Assembly: GCA_022457065.1 (NCBI GenBank)
Contig: JAJGBQ010000003.1
Coordinates: 806,001-870,000 of the forward strand
DNA from: Curvularia sp. ZM96
Lineage: Eukaryota > Ascomycota > Dothideomycetes > Pleosporales > Pleosporaceae
Direction: 5' to 3'
Length of the DNA stretch: 64,000 bases
In this document: positions 22,234-31,982 of the stretch, in pieces
Numbering within the stretch: position 1 is the first letter of the stretch
How the letters are laid out: each line of letters begins with the position of its first letter
Notes under the pieces: model-generated
Databases searched by the model: none
Told to the model about the DNA's origin: nothing
Seen by the model: only the letters and a program-made list of their open reading frames with translations
Program-made: the position numbers and the translations under genes

Positions 22234-23526
22234 ATGATAGATGAACTCCTGGTCCATATCTCTGCCCCGACTACGCGCCAGGGCGACGAACAGTACCAGT
22301 CCTTGGCTGAGGCATATCTTGAGTTTGAGCCACGCAGTCCTCAACGAACTAGTCCGCGACAAAGCAATGCACTGAATCAACCCGCTTTGTCGAGGCCGGA
22401 CGACGCCACAGCACCAAATCAAGGGAGCTCCTTTCTAGGCACTGCAGACACGTCCATCTTATCCATCAGCAAAGACTCTTATGGTAGCTTTCCGTCGTAT
22501 CTATCTTCTGGCAGCCTTAAAACTCCTACGCCCGCCGTTGATGGATGGAATCATGATATCGAAGATGATTTGCCACCAACATCAAGCCAAATCCCTGAAC
22601 CAGGGGATTTGCATAATCAGAATTGGCGAAGAACTCTTAGATCAAGTTCAACGAAGCGAAGGAGATCAGATAAGTGGCTTCACGATAGCTCAGACGTCGA
22701 CATGGGATTTATCGAGGACACGCAAGTTGCTGCTGCCGATGTTCAGAGCCAATCCCAGGATAGCTACTTGATGGAATCTGACGGTGCATCTGAAAACGAC
22801 ACGAATGAAGACCAGATTGTGGATGACACAATCGAAACTCTGGTCGCACCGACGCCCGATGCAAAAGATCCACAACGTCGACGAAGCAAGCGCTTGGAAG
22901 TAACGACTAGAGTGGCTGAGACACCTGTATCTTCGAAATCCAGTGCTGTTACAACCCTTCCGGAGCCTGCAGGTCCAGGCAACACGCTGAGGTCGTCATT
23001 GTTACCACCAAAAAACAGGATAGACGGGCAAAAGGATATTGAAGAGAGTTGGCAATCTTTTCCCCCACCTATAGATTTCACCAAAGTTGAAAGCATTGTC
23101 TACCCACCCGAACCAAAGGTCTCGACGGCGCAACCTGGTACTCTCCCTTCTCAAATCACTCCACTTCTAGCAGCGCTCAAGCAGCAAAGCCCAACACGGT
23201 TCAAACCAGTCAAGAGACTGAAGAAGCCGAAGCCCGATGATCGTGGATATTGGTTGATCACCTGCTCGCGCTGGAGCACGCAGTTTCAGCAGCTATTTTG
23301 GGACGATATCTCCTCGCAGGTGTCGAATGGATATCTCGGCTGGGGTGTGATGCTGTTCCGCGAAGGCGGGACTGTTTTCTCGCTCGGCGAAATAAAGCTG
23401 TACTGTTGGGGAGAGATAGTAGAGCATACGTGGTTAGTTTTGTGGCTAGCTTCTGAGGGGAAGATATCCGACTGTGGGTTGAAATGGATTGATGCTGATG
23501 GAAATTCAGCCTTCATAATGTCATGA
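22234..23526 (+). CDS. Fungal orphan protein with conserved C-terminal Trp-rich domain
   Basis: A single exon gives 430 aa from ATG 22234 (an upstream in-frame TTG was not used). The first ~330 residues are Ser/Pro-rich and disordered, with basic nuclear-localisation-like KRRR and RRRSKRLE patches. The last ~95 residues form a compact, aromatic-rich block beginning DRGYWLITCSRW and containing FWDDISSQV, GYLGWGVMLFREG, IKLYCWGEIVEHTWLVLWLAS and CGLKWIDADG. I have the impression that this block recurs at the end of other ascomycete hypothetical proteins, but cannot name the family. A nuclear role is an inference from the basic patches. Confidence 0.75.
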   Translation: MIDELLVHISAPTTRQGDEQYQSLAEAYLEFEPRSPQRTSPRQSNALNQPALSRPDDATAPNQGSSFLGTADTSILSISKDSYGSFPSYLSSGSLKTPTPAVDGWNHDIEDDLPPTSSQIPEPGDLHNQNWRRTLRSSSTKRRRSDKWLHDSSDVDMGFIEDTQVAAADVQSQSQDSYLMESDGASENDTNEDQIVDDTIETLVAPTPDAKDPQRRRSKRLEVTTRVAETPVSSKSSAVTTLPEPAGPGNTLRSSLLPPKNRIDGQKDIEESWQSFPPPIDFTKVESIVYPPEPKVSTAQPGTLPSQITPLLAALKQQSPTRFKPVKRLKKPKPDDRGYWLITCSRWSTQFQQLFWDDISSQVSNGYLGWGVMLFREGGTVFSLGEIKLYCWGEIVEHTWLVLWLASEGKISDCGLKWIDADGNSAFIMS

Positions 23527-23872
23527 GTCGTTGCGTTGGGATGGTAACAGTACTGGGATAGGTATTGGATAAGTTAGATAGCGATCAATTTAGTCTTGTT
23601 TGCAGCTTGTCTATGGCAACCATCAACTACCCTCTGCGTCTATCACCTAGATGGGCTGATTGCTTAATTGCATCAAATCGCTGCCCTCGTATTTCTTTTC
23701 TATTGTTCAATACTGGCTCAACTGCGGCGATTAACGAATCAAAAGTATCTGAAATAGAATGGCAGGCCGCCCCTCAGCCCACCTAAAATCAAAAAAAGTT
23801 TTTGTCCACGTAGGGATTCAAACGCGACACCCCGAGCCCCAGGAGGCTGTCCTTGTATGCGAATCATCAGCG
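23527..23872. other. Left flank of the exonuclease island
   Basis: 346 bp with a clear fall in GC relative to neighbouring genes. It includes an A7/T5 stretch near 23791-23811 and the tRNA-like segment described separately. Confidence 0.5.
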
Positions 23873-23893
23873 ATGTCGACTGAGCCGCCACCA
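23806..23893 (-). other. tRNA-like relic (B-box, anticodon-arm-like and D-arm-like parts)
   Basis: Read on the minus strand, the segment has a D-arm-like GGCGGCTCAGTCGACATCGC, then GATTCGCATAC resembling an anticodon loop TTCGCAT, then a T-arm/B-box-like GCGTTTGAATCCC, followed after 14 bases by a T7 run like a Pol III terminator. Acceptor ends do not pair and the T stem is mismatched, so it cannot be a working tRNA. It overlaps the start codon of the exonuclease gene. It may be a decayed tRNA or a SINE tail, or chance. Confidence 0.3.
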
Positions 23894-25011
23894 ACGCCCC
23901 AACAGCCTACCGCGCCGGCGGCAAGTCCTAAGAGCGCCGGCGACCTCCATGCGTCACATAGCCAGACTGAATCCTCAAGCACCTTAGCGACTTCGCCCGA
24001 CGCCTCATTAACGACGATTTCCCGCAGGTAAGGTACATTAAGAGACTTAGGAAATATTATTATCTAGACTAACATGTCTGGCATATAAGTCTTACGCCAA
24101 TGAATAAAACACAAACCAAGGTCATGCGTCCTATAAAACTAAGAATTGCGAAGAATGGACTACAAATTCTGTACGAGATCTTTCGTCTAGAATGCAATTC
24201 TTTTAGGTCATCTACACTATCGGATGTTGTCATCATTGCTATTGACTTCGAGAACGTCAACGCTATTAAGAGTATATTTTCTCAGAATAGTAATTGCCAA
24301 GTCGGCCTTGCCATTCTCGATACGAAGGAAACAAACCAAGTCTCGCCAGATACGCTTATATCGACTTACAACTTTGCTACAGGATCTCCCTCATACCTTA
24401 GAAAGGCTTCTGAAAAGTTTATCTTTGGGGAGACAACCACAATTCGTCCATCAGATATAGCAGATCGCATTCAATCCCTTATGCACCTAGCTCGGAATAT
24501 AGTATTTGTAGGCCATGGAATATTCAACGACCTCCAGGCCTTACAAGCTCTAGATTTCCAGTGTCCAGCACTTCTCTCGGGTGTCCTAGACACTTCCCAT
24601 GTGGCAAACGAGGTCTTTCAGTTCTGGTATGGTTCTCTTAGCGAGCTGCTGCTTTCACTAGGATGTTCCTTTAATAGGTTTCACTGTGCCGGGAATGACG
24701 CAAATTCCACGTTAAGAGCTTTACTTCTTCTGGCTGCCAAAGGGTTTACTGACCAACAGCGGGATCAGGCAGGGGATCACGATACACTCGCTATTTTACA
24801 GCAAATTTCAAACTGCCCGATTCCCCATTGGGTAGACCCAGAGGTTCGAGCGTTAGAAAAACGGGAAAAGAGGAGAGAAAGGAGTCGCAAGCACCAATCA
24901 AAGACGTGGAGCAAGGAAAAGCAGGAACAAATCCGTGCAGCTCGAAAACTCAAGAAGGAGGGTATCACGAACAGACTTGGGACCAATCAAGCTGTTGATT
25001 CGCTTGATTAG
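23873..25011 (+). CDS. Gfd2/YDR514C-like DEDDh 3'-5' exonuclease domain protein
   Basis: Exon 1 (23873-24027) and exon 2 (24090-25011) join across a 62-bp intron (GTAAGG...ATATAAG, branch GACTAAC) to 358 aa. The Pro/Ser/Thr-rich first exon is followed by a ribonuclease-H-like fold. D104 and E106 lie in VVIIAIDFEN, the H-G-I-x2-D motif near residue 194 (VGHGIFNDLQAL), and HCAGNDANSTLRA near 250, giving the D-x-E, D, H...D set of DEDDh exonucleases. A Lys/Arg/Glu-rich helix (RALEKREKRRERSRK) follows. This matches the Gfd2/YDR514C C-terminal domain, related in fold to quelling exonucleases. Base composition is AT-richer than neighbours and codon use leans to A/T third positions, hinting at a duplicated or mobile gene. 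Its RNA or DNA substrate is unknown. Confidence 0.85.
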
Positions 25012-25048
25012 TTCTTGATTGATTGATTGATTCAATTCAATCAAATCA
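24992..25048. repeat. TTGAT/ATCAA repeat with inverted halves
   Basis: Successive TTGATT units run into TTGATTGATTGATTGATTCA and then the complementary AATTCAATCAAATCAAA, so the RNA or single strand can fold back. It directly follows the stop codon of the exonuclease gene and may act in 3'-end formation. Confidence 0.6.
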
Positions 25049-25446
25049 AACACAAAGTATCTACAGGATCAACCAAATCAAGTTCTGGAGGCCTTCTTTG
25101 ATTGACTGATTGAATCACGTGCTGGCCTACATAGTAATGCCTGTGCAGGGAGATTCTAACCCGTCACATGCACGCGTTGGTGTCGGGAAGGTAATAAATC
25201 CACTCCACCATTAAAATTGTCCCATACATGGCCTTCGGCGCTTTTTTTTACCGTGCGATTGAACTTGACATCGTATACCCACATATGTTAATTTACCTGC
25301 GCTATGGTTGTTTAATTCCACGGTGAAACATGGATGCCAAGCCACACGTTTGGGGCTGCTGACACGGTCTATACTCTGTAACATTGTTGAGATGCACATT
25401 TCGACCGCTCACACAGCCATGTAACACTGCCCTCGAGGATACAATC
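25012..25446. other. Right flank of the exonuclease island
   Basis: 435 bp. It starts with TTGA/TCAA microsatellite-like inverted runs, then another T-arm-like hairpin (GGGAGATTCTAACCC, about 25148-25162). From about 25380 the composition returns to that of the neighbouring genes. Confidence 0.5.
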
Positions 25447-27757
25447 ATGGCTGCACGGTCGCAAGACGAGTTACACAGGGTCGCAAGCTCCGACGCTGGT
25501 ACCGACGAACGCACGCTCTACGAGCATACCGACGACGACGAAAGCTACGATGGCAGGCCCTCGGGCGAGGTCTCCAAAAACGACCACGATATACTAGACT
25601 CGGAAGATGAGCGCGAAAAGCTCCTTACACATGACCAAGAAGGCAAAGGCTTCCTGGGTCGCAAAGGCTCAAGCGTCAAGGTTGGGAAATGGGTAAAGGA
25701 GAAGACCAAAGCGCGTCGAAAGGGCGGTGATGAGGAGTCAAGCGCGCTCATGTATGATATTGAGGAGGGCACCGGGGCCTCCAGTACCAGTTTTATATCA
25801 AGAAACTCAGAGAGCGATCAACAGCGGTTGCTTGCGACGGAATCACAGAGGAAGGTCAGTGAAGCATGCCCCTGTACGTAGGAAGGAAACTGACGGTAGT
25901 AATAGGCGCAAAGAAAGAGCATATACCGTCGCATAGCCATATACGTATCCGTTATCGTACTTTTTGTCGTCCTCCTAGCAACCGTATACAATCTCTCGAC
26001 CCCGCCAGATGTCAAAGGCGCCGCGGTCTTGGTGTCGAACGGTACCTCACTCTTCGCGCCTACCACAATCCTCATATCCCTCGATGGCTTCCGCGCCGAC
26101 TTTCTGTATCGCAATCTTACCCCTACGCTGAACCAGTTTGTGCAGGAGGGCATATCGCCCAAGTACATGCTGCCAAGTTTCCCCAGTGTTACCTTTCCGA
26201 ACCACTACACACTTGCGACTGGGCTGTATCCTGAGGCGCATGGAATCGTCTCCAACACATTCTGGGATCCGGAGCTTAAAGAAGAGTTCTACTACACGCA
26301 CCCGAAGCAGAGCTTGCAGCCGCACTGGTGGGGAGGGGAGCCTCTATGGGTGACGGCGGAGAGGCAGAATGTCAGGGCCGCAGTACACATGTGGCCAGGT
26401 TCAGAAGCCAATATTCTGGATCAAAAGGTTGCGTACATTGACAAGTACAACGGCTCAGAAGTCCTGTCTAAGAAAGTAGATCGCATCTTGGGGCTCCTTG
26501 ATCTGCCTGGTCCACAGGACATTGGTGCGAGTGCGGTTACTCCTCGACCCCAACTCATTGCTGCGTACGTCCCCGACGTAGATAGCGACGGCCACAGATA
26601 CGGTCCCAACAGCACGGAAATCCGAGCAACCATCACCAGGGTCGACACGATGATGGGAGACATTTTCAAAGGCCTCCATGAGCGAAACCTCACCGGTATT
26701 GTCAACGTGGTTGTAGTATCTGACCATGGTATGGCCACGACAGATATTAGCCGCTTGGTCCAACTCGAAGACCTCATCGACCCTTCAGAGCTATCACACA
26801 CCGATGGCTGGCCTCTCTACGGTCTCCGACCTAAAGACCCCTCTTCACTGCATCGCCTGTACAACCAGCTCAAGAACCGCACTGCCGACAACCCCAATCT
26901 GGACGTCTACCTCCGCGATGGCGACATGCCCGAGCGCTACCACTTCAGCAAGAACGATCGCATAGCTCCACTGTGGATCGTCCCAAAAACCGGCTGGGCA
27001 ATCGTCACAAAAGACGAATTCGACATCGAAAAAGGCAAGAAGGAAGGAAATGTGTATCACCCCCGTGGTCTGCACGGCTACGACCACGAGCATCCGCTCA
27101 TGCGTGCGATCTTTATAGCCAGAGGCCCTGCATTCCCGCACCAACCAGGCAGTCAAATGGCGCCATTTCGTAAGTACAAACCCTCACTCCCTCGTTGTTG
27201 AGGCTAGGCTAACAATGACAGAAAACATCGAACTCTACAACATCATCTGCGATTCCATCAAACTGCAACCCGCACCCAATAACGGGACGCTGCGTCTGCC
27301 CCTTGCGCCCATTGGCCTGCACAACGACACCGCCAACACAGACACAAAGCCCGAGGACGAAATCCCCCAGGACCCTGTTCCCTCCTCCTCCTCCTCCTCC
27401 TCTCCTTCTTCGTCATCTATCCCACTCCCTGCATCCACCAACCTCGCCTCTATGCCATCAACCCCTCTCGACCCCCTCTCCAGCATCGCAGCCTCGGCGT
27501 CGGGTCTCGAGGGGTCTACGCTCGAAGACGAGGTGCCTGCGCGACCTACACCGCCTTCTAAACCTACTGGCGAGGAAGAGCCTAAGAAGGGAGGCGATGA
27601 TGGAGATAAGGAGAAGGAAAAGGGGAAAGAGAGTTGGTGGGAGTGGTTGACGCATAAGGCGGATGGCATTGAGGAGTGGGTGGATGAGTGGATTAGTGGG
27701 CATGTTAAGGGGTCGAAGGATGATAAGCAGGGGAACAAGGAGGAGGGTGGGGATTAG
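25447..27757 (+). CDS. Type I phosphodiesterase / nucleotide pyrophosphatase, type II membrane protein
   Basis: Three exons, 25447-25854, 25906-27169 and 27222-27757, give 735 aa. A charged cytosolic N-terminus of ~143 residues precedes a single membrane helix (IYVSVIVLFVVLLATVY, about 146-162). The alkaline-phosphatase-fold catalytic domain has D195 region SLDGFRADF, the nucleophile Thr in PSFPSVTFPNHYTLATGLYP near 231, DVDSDGHRYGP near 360, VVSDHGM near 407 and HGYDHEHPLMRAIF near 527, so all metal-binding sites of the NPP family are present. The C-terminus is Ser/Pro-rich then Lys/Glu-rich. The protein likely hydrolyses extracellular or luminal nucleotides for phosphate scavenging or cell-wall metabolism. 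The N-terminus overlaps no other gene. Confidence 0.94.
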
Positions 27758-28124
27758 TTGAATACAATAGGTCGGGTTATGTGGAGTTTAGGGGTTCGGG
27801 TAAGGATGGGTATATAAATCGGGTCTGGTATCCATTGTTAGAGGGGTTTTTTTTTGGTTCAGGCAACGTTTAATTTTGTTGCTGTATACCCCACATAAAT
27901 GCATATGTACCTTTGTACTTGCAGAGTTGAACTTGCTCCTTTTTCACTGATGGATTTGGCGTGTCGGAACTTTATCTGACTTGTAACTTCACAATGTGTA
28001 ACACGGGAGCAAATTTAGATAGAATTCAGTTGTTGTTGTTCATTACATTGGTATCATTTTGTTTACGTTTAGTTAATATCTATTAAGAAAGGCCAAACAA
28101 GCAGCTCAACAAACAAGACGACAT
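27758..28124. other. Convergent 3' intergenic
   Basis: 367 bp of AT-rich sequence between the phosphodiesterase end and the end of the flavodoxin readthrough frame. A T9 tract lies near 27847-27855. No gene seen. Confidence 0.55.
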
Positions 28125-28325
28125 TTACATGATATCGCACTTTGCCGGCAAGCCACAAGGACCCTCCTTGTCTTTCTCGGTTTTCTGTTGAGGCTGTGAT
28201 GACGATGGGGCAGCAGCAGGGGTGCTAGAAGCATTATTTGTTGTTGCCGCGGTTGTGGTTCCGTTGGTTGCTGTAGCGGTAGTGTCTACCGCCTTCTTCT
28301 CCCCCGAAGCACCATCATCTAGTCA
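28125..28325 (-). promoter_or_regulatory. Stop-codon readthrough signal and in-frame C-terminal extension with CaaX box
   Basis: On the minus strand the flavodoxin ends CAG TGA CTA G. UGA followed by CUA is the established minimal readthrough context in fungi and animals. Directly in frame follow 65 sense codons with no stop until TAA at 28125-28127. The extension is a Thr/Ala/Ser/Pro-rich linker (about 45 residues), a charged segment (KTEKDKEG) and the ending CGLPAKCDIM. The last four residues, C-D-I-M, fit a CaaX prenylation box (Met favours farnesyl transfer), and the cysteine nine residues before the CaaX cysteine could be palmitoylated. No GT-AG intron of usable size could remove the TGA. 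The readthrough product would be 270 aa and membrane-anchored. The call is an inference from sequence, with strong internal consistency. Confidence 0.75.
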
Positions 28326-29207
28326 CTGGTGAGCCTTGGCAACGGCCTCGTAGAAGGCCTTGCCCTGAGCGGTGGCGACACGGAGCTCGAGCTCAGTGGG
28401 CTGGCGGGAGCCGTCGCCGCCGGCGAAGGTACCGGCGCCCCAGGCGGAGCCACCGTGGACCTCGCTGAGGTTGGCCAGGTCGGCTGTGGAAGAAGTTAGT
28501 TGTTTGTCACTCGAAGCATATTATAGCCCAGGGAGAAACCTACCAAAGGTGGTCTTGTAGCCCAATGGGACGTAGATGAAGCCGTGGTGGGCGAGGGTGC
28601 TCATGGCAGCAAGGCAGGTGCTCTCCTGGCCACCACCCTGGGTACCGGTGGAGACGAAGAGACCAGCGTACTTGCCCCAGAAGGAGCCCTGCTGCCATTG
28701 CTTGCCAGTCTTGTCCCAGAAAGCCTTGAACTGGGCAGGGAAGTTGCCGTAACGTGTGGGGATACCGAAGAGGACACCGTCGTAGGCCTCAAGGACGGAG
28801 GGGTCCTCGATAACCTCGACATCGGTAGCCTTGGGGGCGGCGTACATCTTCTCGAGGACTTCCTTGGGAAGGGTCTCGGGAACCCTGCGGGTTTTTGTTA
28901 GGACATGGTCCAGAAGTAGAGTATAAGGCGTTGCGATCGGAGTGTATCGGGATGTGGAGGATATAGAGAAGGACAATCGTGTCAGGGATATGGAGCATGG
29001 GAGAGTACATACTGGAAGAGCTTGGCATCACCACCAGCCTCCTGGATTCCCTTGAGCTCAGCATCGGCCTGGTATTGATGTCAGTAAAGCCCTTCTCTCT
29101 CTTCTTGGCGCTGGCGGTGAACTCCAAGACAGCTTGCCAGGTCAACGTACCAGTTGCTTGATGTGGCCGTACATGGAGTAGTAGACAATTGCAATCTTGG
29201 GTGCCAT
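28323..29207 (-). CDS. ALTA7: Flavodoxin-like NAD(P)H:quinone oxidoreductase, Alt a 7 / Ycp4 / Pst2 type
   Basis: Minus-strand exons 29207-29151, 29068-29013, 28884-28544 and 28483-28323 join in frame to 204 aa, the same length as Alternaria Alt a 7. The FMN phosphate loop is visible at the N-terminus (IAIVYYSMYGHIKQ). FGIPTRYGNFPAQFKAFWD and FVSTGTQGGGQE are WrbA-family flavin contacts; it ends EAVAKAHQ. It is a cytosolic two-electron quinone reductase protecting against redox-cycling quinones, and an allergen homologue. The stop codon is TGA followed by CTAG, the known leaky UGA-CUA context, and the downstream frame stays open for 65 residues (see separate entry). Introns are 82, 128 and 60 bp. 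Confidence 0.95.
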
Positions 29208-30483
29208 CTTGAACAGCTGGGGGTATCAAAAACGATAGAGATAAGTGTAGTATTCAGTGGAGGATATGGACAGAACTGCAGGAGGGGATTGGGGAGGGGC
29301 AAGCCTGGCATCTTATAGCTGTTAGTCTCGACCTCATGCACCAACACGCCAAAACATGGCGCGTAACCCACTAACGCTGCCATACCCGATCCCCATCTCT
29401 CGCTACTCTACATGACATGGTGCAATCCGGCATGCACCTGAAGCTCGTCCAATGGCAGACACGGGGCCCAGTCGACACAGCCAACCTTTGCCGTTATCAG
29501 ACGAGCCGATTGCTCAGGACATTGCAAAGACAGAGGCATGCCCCTCCGGACCTATCCCAGGCAGGCATAGCGAGACCCCACTTTTATCCCCGGTGCAGTA
29601 GCGTCATGGGCCCGTTTTTTCCTGGTGCTGAATTCTCGATTACATGAGTGCTTGGTAAGGATTTGAAAAGCTGCCAGCATCGCCAGCCTTGCTGCTGACC
29701 CCATCAGCCTACACCTGCAATCGCTGCGATTTCGTGCGTCAAAACGGTCCGAATCCCGGTGGACACATTGTCCCGACTCGGAACATATCCGCGCCTGGTT
29801 ATCGCGCCTCGGATTGGTTCAAATAGAGCTGGATGCGTCTGCCAACCTGTATGTTCATGCGTGTACGAGTAAGCTCTGGATGAGGGAACAGGCCACGACC
29901 GAAACAGAAAGTCTAGGCTTACTGTTGGCTGTGTCAGCAAGAGCGGAATTGGGTACCTTGAGCCTTTCCTTCTTGAGCCAAGCGGAACGAAAGCTTGAGT
30001 TGCGGGGCCGATGATCGTCAAGGAGGGGAGGGGAAGATGTTGTCGCGAAGATTCTAATAAGGCTGCTCGTGTCGTCAGATTTTTCAAGGACACGTCGTCG
30101 TTGCTTTTTATAGCTGCCATTACACCATATAACATCTCTTTTGGCAGGACAAGGTGCACAAACACAAAGGACGTCGAGCGACAAGTGCATAGAACTCTGT
30201 TGATTACAATGGTATCCGGTTTTGAACGCTATCATGCTAACAAGAAAAACAGAATGCCTACCATCCCATGCAAATTCCGGTAGTCGCTTTTTTTTTAAAG
30301 CCACAAACCATGCCCCGGTGGTCAAATTGCTCAAATGCATGAATCCAATGTGGCTGCTTCAGCCTGGTATCTCTTGGCTCCAGGCCGCTCGCTCATGCGT
30401 GTGGTCGTTATATGATAAAACAGTAGCAGAAATGGTATACAGGTGAAGTGAAATCGGTCGCTTTTTGGTAGAATGATTCGCAC
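29208..30483. other. Intergenic, no gene seen
   Basis: 1.3 kb between the flavodoxin start and the end of the F-box/LRR-like gene. It includes the flavodoxin promoter. Short open frames on both strands lack conserved motifs. Confidence 0.5.
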
Positions 30484-31982
30484 TCAGGTCTGAATGGAAT
30501 GAAGCCTCCTGTGGACGCCAGCCAGGAACTCGGCCTCGTCGATGCGCTGGAACGGCGCCTCTTCCTCTTTTCCATACAGGCCGGTGCTGCCGTAGGGTCC
30601 CTTTCCGCTGAACTCGACGTTCTGCGGCCAGTATCCCTCGGACGAAACCTGGGCCAGGGAAAAATCGCCATGGACTGCCTTGAAGCCCGGCTCAAAGATG
30701 CAGTCGGCGAAGAAAAGCTCAATGTAGAGCTCGCGGGGAATAGCGCTCTCAGCACGCAGCTGAATGAAGCGGCGCGCTTGCTCCAAGAGCTTCTGCAGGG
30801 CGTCGGTAGCCTCGTGGGTAGAGCGCCCGTGCTCGTGCTCACAGATATGCAGGGCGCGAACCTGCAAGTCACCCGCAAACTTGGCCTCCTCGTTGGAGAA
30901 GAGGTGGGAGCACATGGATGGCAGAGAGATGGACAGCGTCTCTAGCTTGGGGCAGTTGCGGAACGTGTCGCAGAGATGCTCGCTGTCACTGGGAGAGCCG
31001 GGATGGGGGTGCCAGAAGCCATCCTGGGACCGCGGGCTGTGCTCGAGAACACGCAGTGTCTTGCGGGAAGCCTTGACGATCGCCATGACACCGTCGATGG
31101 TGATGGACGAGTTGCAAGTCAAGTGGAACTCCTCGAGCTGCGTGGCCGTGCGAGCAATAGCAAACAGGTCGTTGTCGGTAATGGGCATGAAGTTCGTGTC
31201 ACCGAAAACCTTCAAGCGCCGCAACTGGCTAAAGTTGACCGACTGCAGAGGCTCCAGGTCAACAAGATTGTCCTTGTCGGTTGCTTGCTGCGACGTAGGA
31301 TCGACGCACTGGAGCTCAAGCGACTGGAGGGACTTGCCGCTGCCCGTCAACATGGCTCGCCAAGCCTTGGCATCCACGTGCCGGATAGTCGTCCACGGAA
31401 TGGAAAGTGAAGTAAGGTTGGTGCAGTTTCTCAAGCACTCGAAAATAAGACGATCGGTCTCGGCGGTGTAGAAGCCGTGCACCCACATGCGCTTGATCTT
31501 GGAAGCCACGTTGGGGTAGTCGTTGCAAATCTTGACGGACCGCTTGAGCGAGGCGAACGGGTCACGGTAGACGGCTGTGCCAGTTGGACGGTCAATCAGT
31601 TCGTAAAGCGGGTAGCTTTCTCGCCTGTTGGAGAGCTCGGCCCATCGCTGCGGAGCGTTAGTATGGAGGTAGGTGACGAATGGTACTGAACATCACTGAC
31701 CTCTCCGCCCTTCCAGCGGCGAATGTAGACATCCTTGATCGAGTGTTCCAAAGCCCACTCGTGCCACTTCCAGCAGACGGAGCGAAGGGTAGCAGTTGCG
31801 TCCCACTTGAGCAGCTCTGGCGGAACGGGGCCCCTCACATAGCGCTGGAGTTTGGCCCGCTCTAGTGGCAGTGGTGCTTGCTGGAGTCCAAACGTATACG
31901 TAGGACCCTCGCGGACATTGGCTTTGGTAACCTCGTGGAGGATCTGGCAAAGGATTTCGTACGGGAAGTCGTTGATGTTCAT
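30484..31982 (-). CDS. F-box / leucine-rich-repeat-like protein
   Basis: Exons 31982-31701 and 31647-30484 join in phase across a 53-bp intron to 481 aa. The N-terminus MNINDFPYEILCQILHEVTK fits an F-box first helix, and SVCWKWHEWA fits its end. Downstream are irregular leucine-rich segments (LTSLSIPWTTI, SLQSLELQCVD, LRRLKVFGDTN, LEEFHLTCNSSI, LETLSISLPSM), as in SCF substrate receptors. A cytosolic or nuclear role in SCF ubiquitin ligation is inferred. In-frame sense codons upstream of 31982 exist but no upstream ATG was found. Confidence 0.8.

Noticed and set aside
28323..28325. TGA of the flavodoxin gene as an assembly error, selenocysteine codon or intron-masked stop
   Set aside because: The 204-aa product matches the known family length, so TGA is a genuine stop; fungi of this group lack selenocysteine machinery; the only GT...AG pair that could span it would make a 25-nt intron.
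29740..29765. GGTCCGAATCCC as a tRNA B box
   Set aside because: No A box or cloverleaf arms at the right distance and no T-run terminator nearby.
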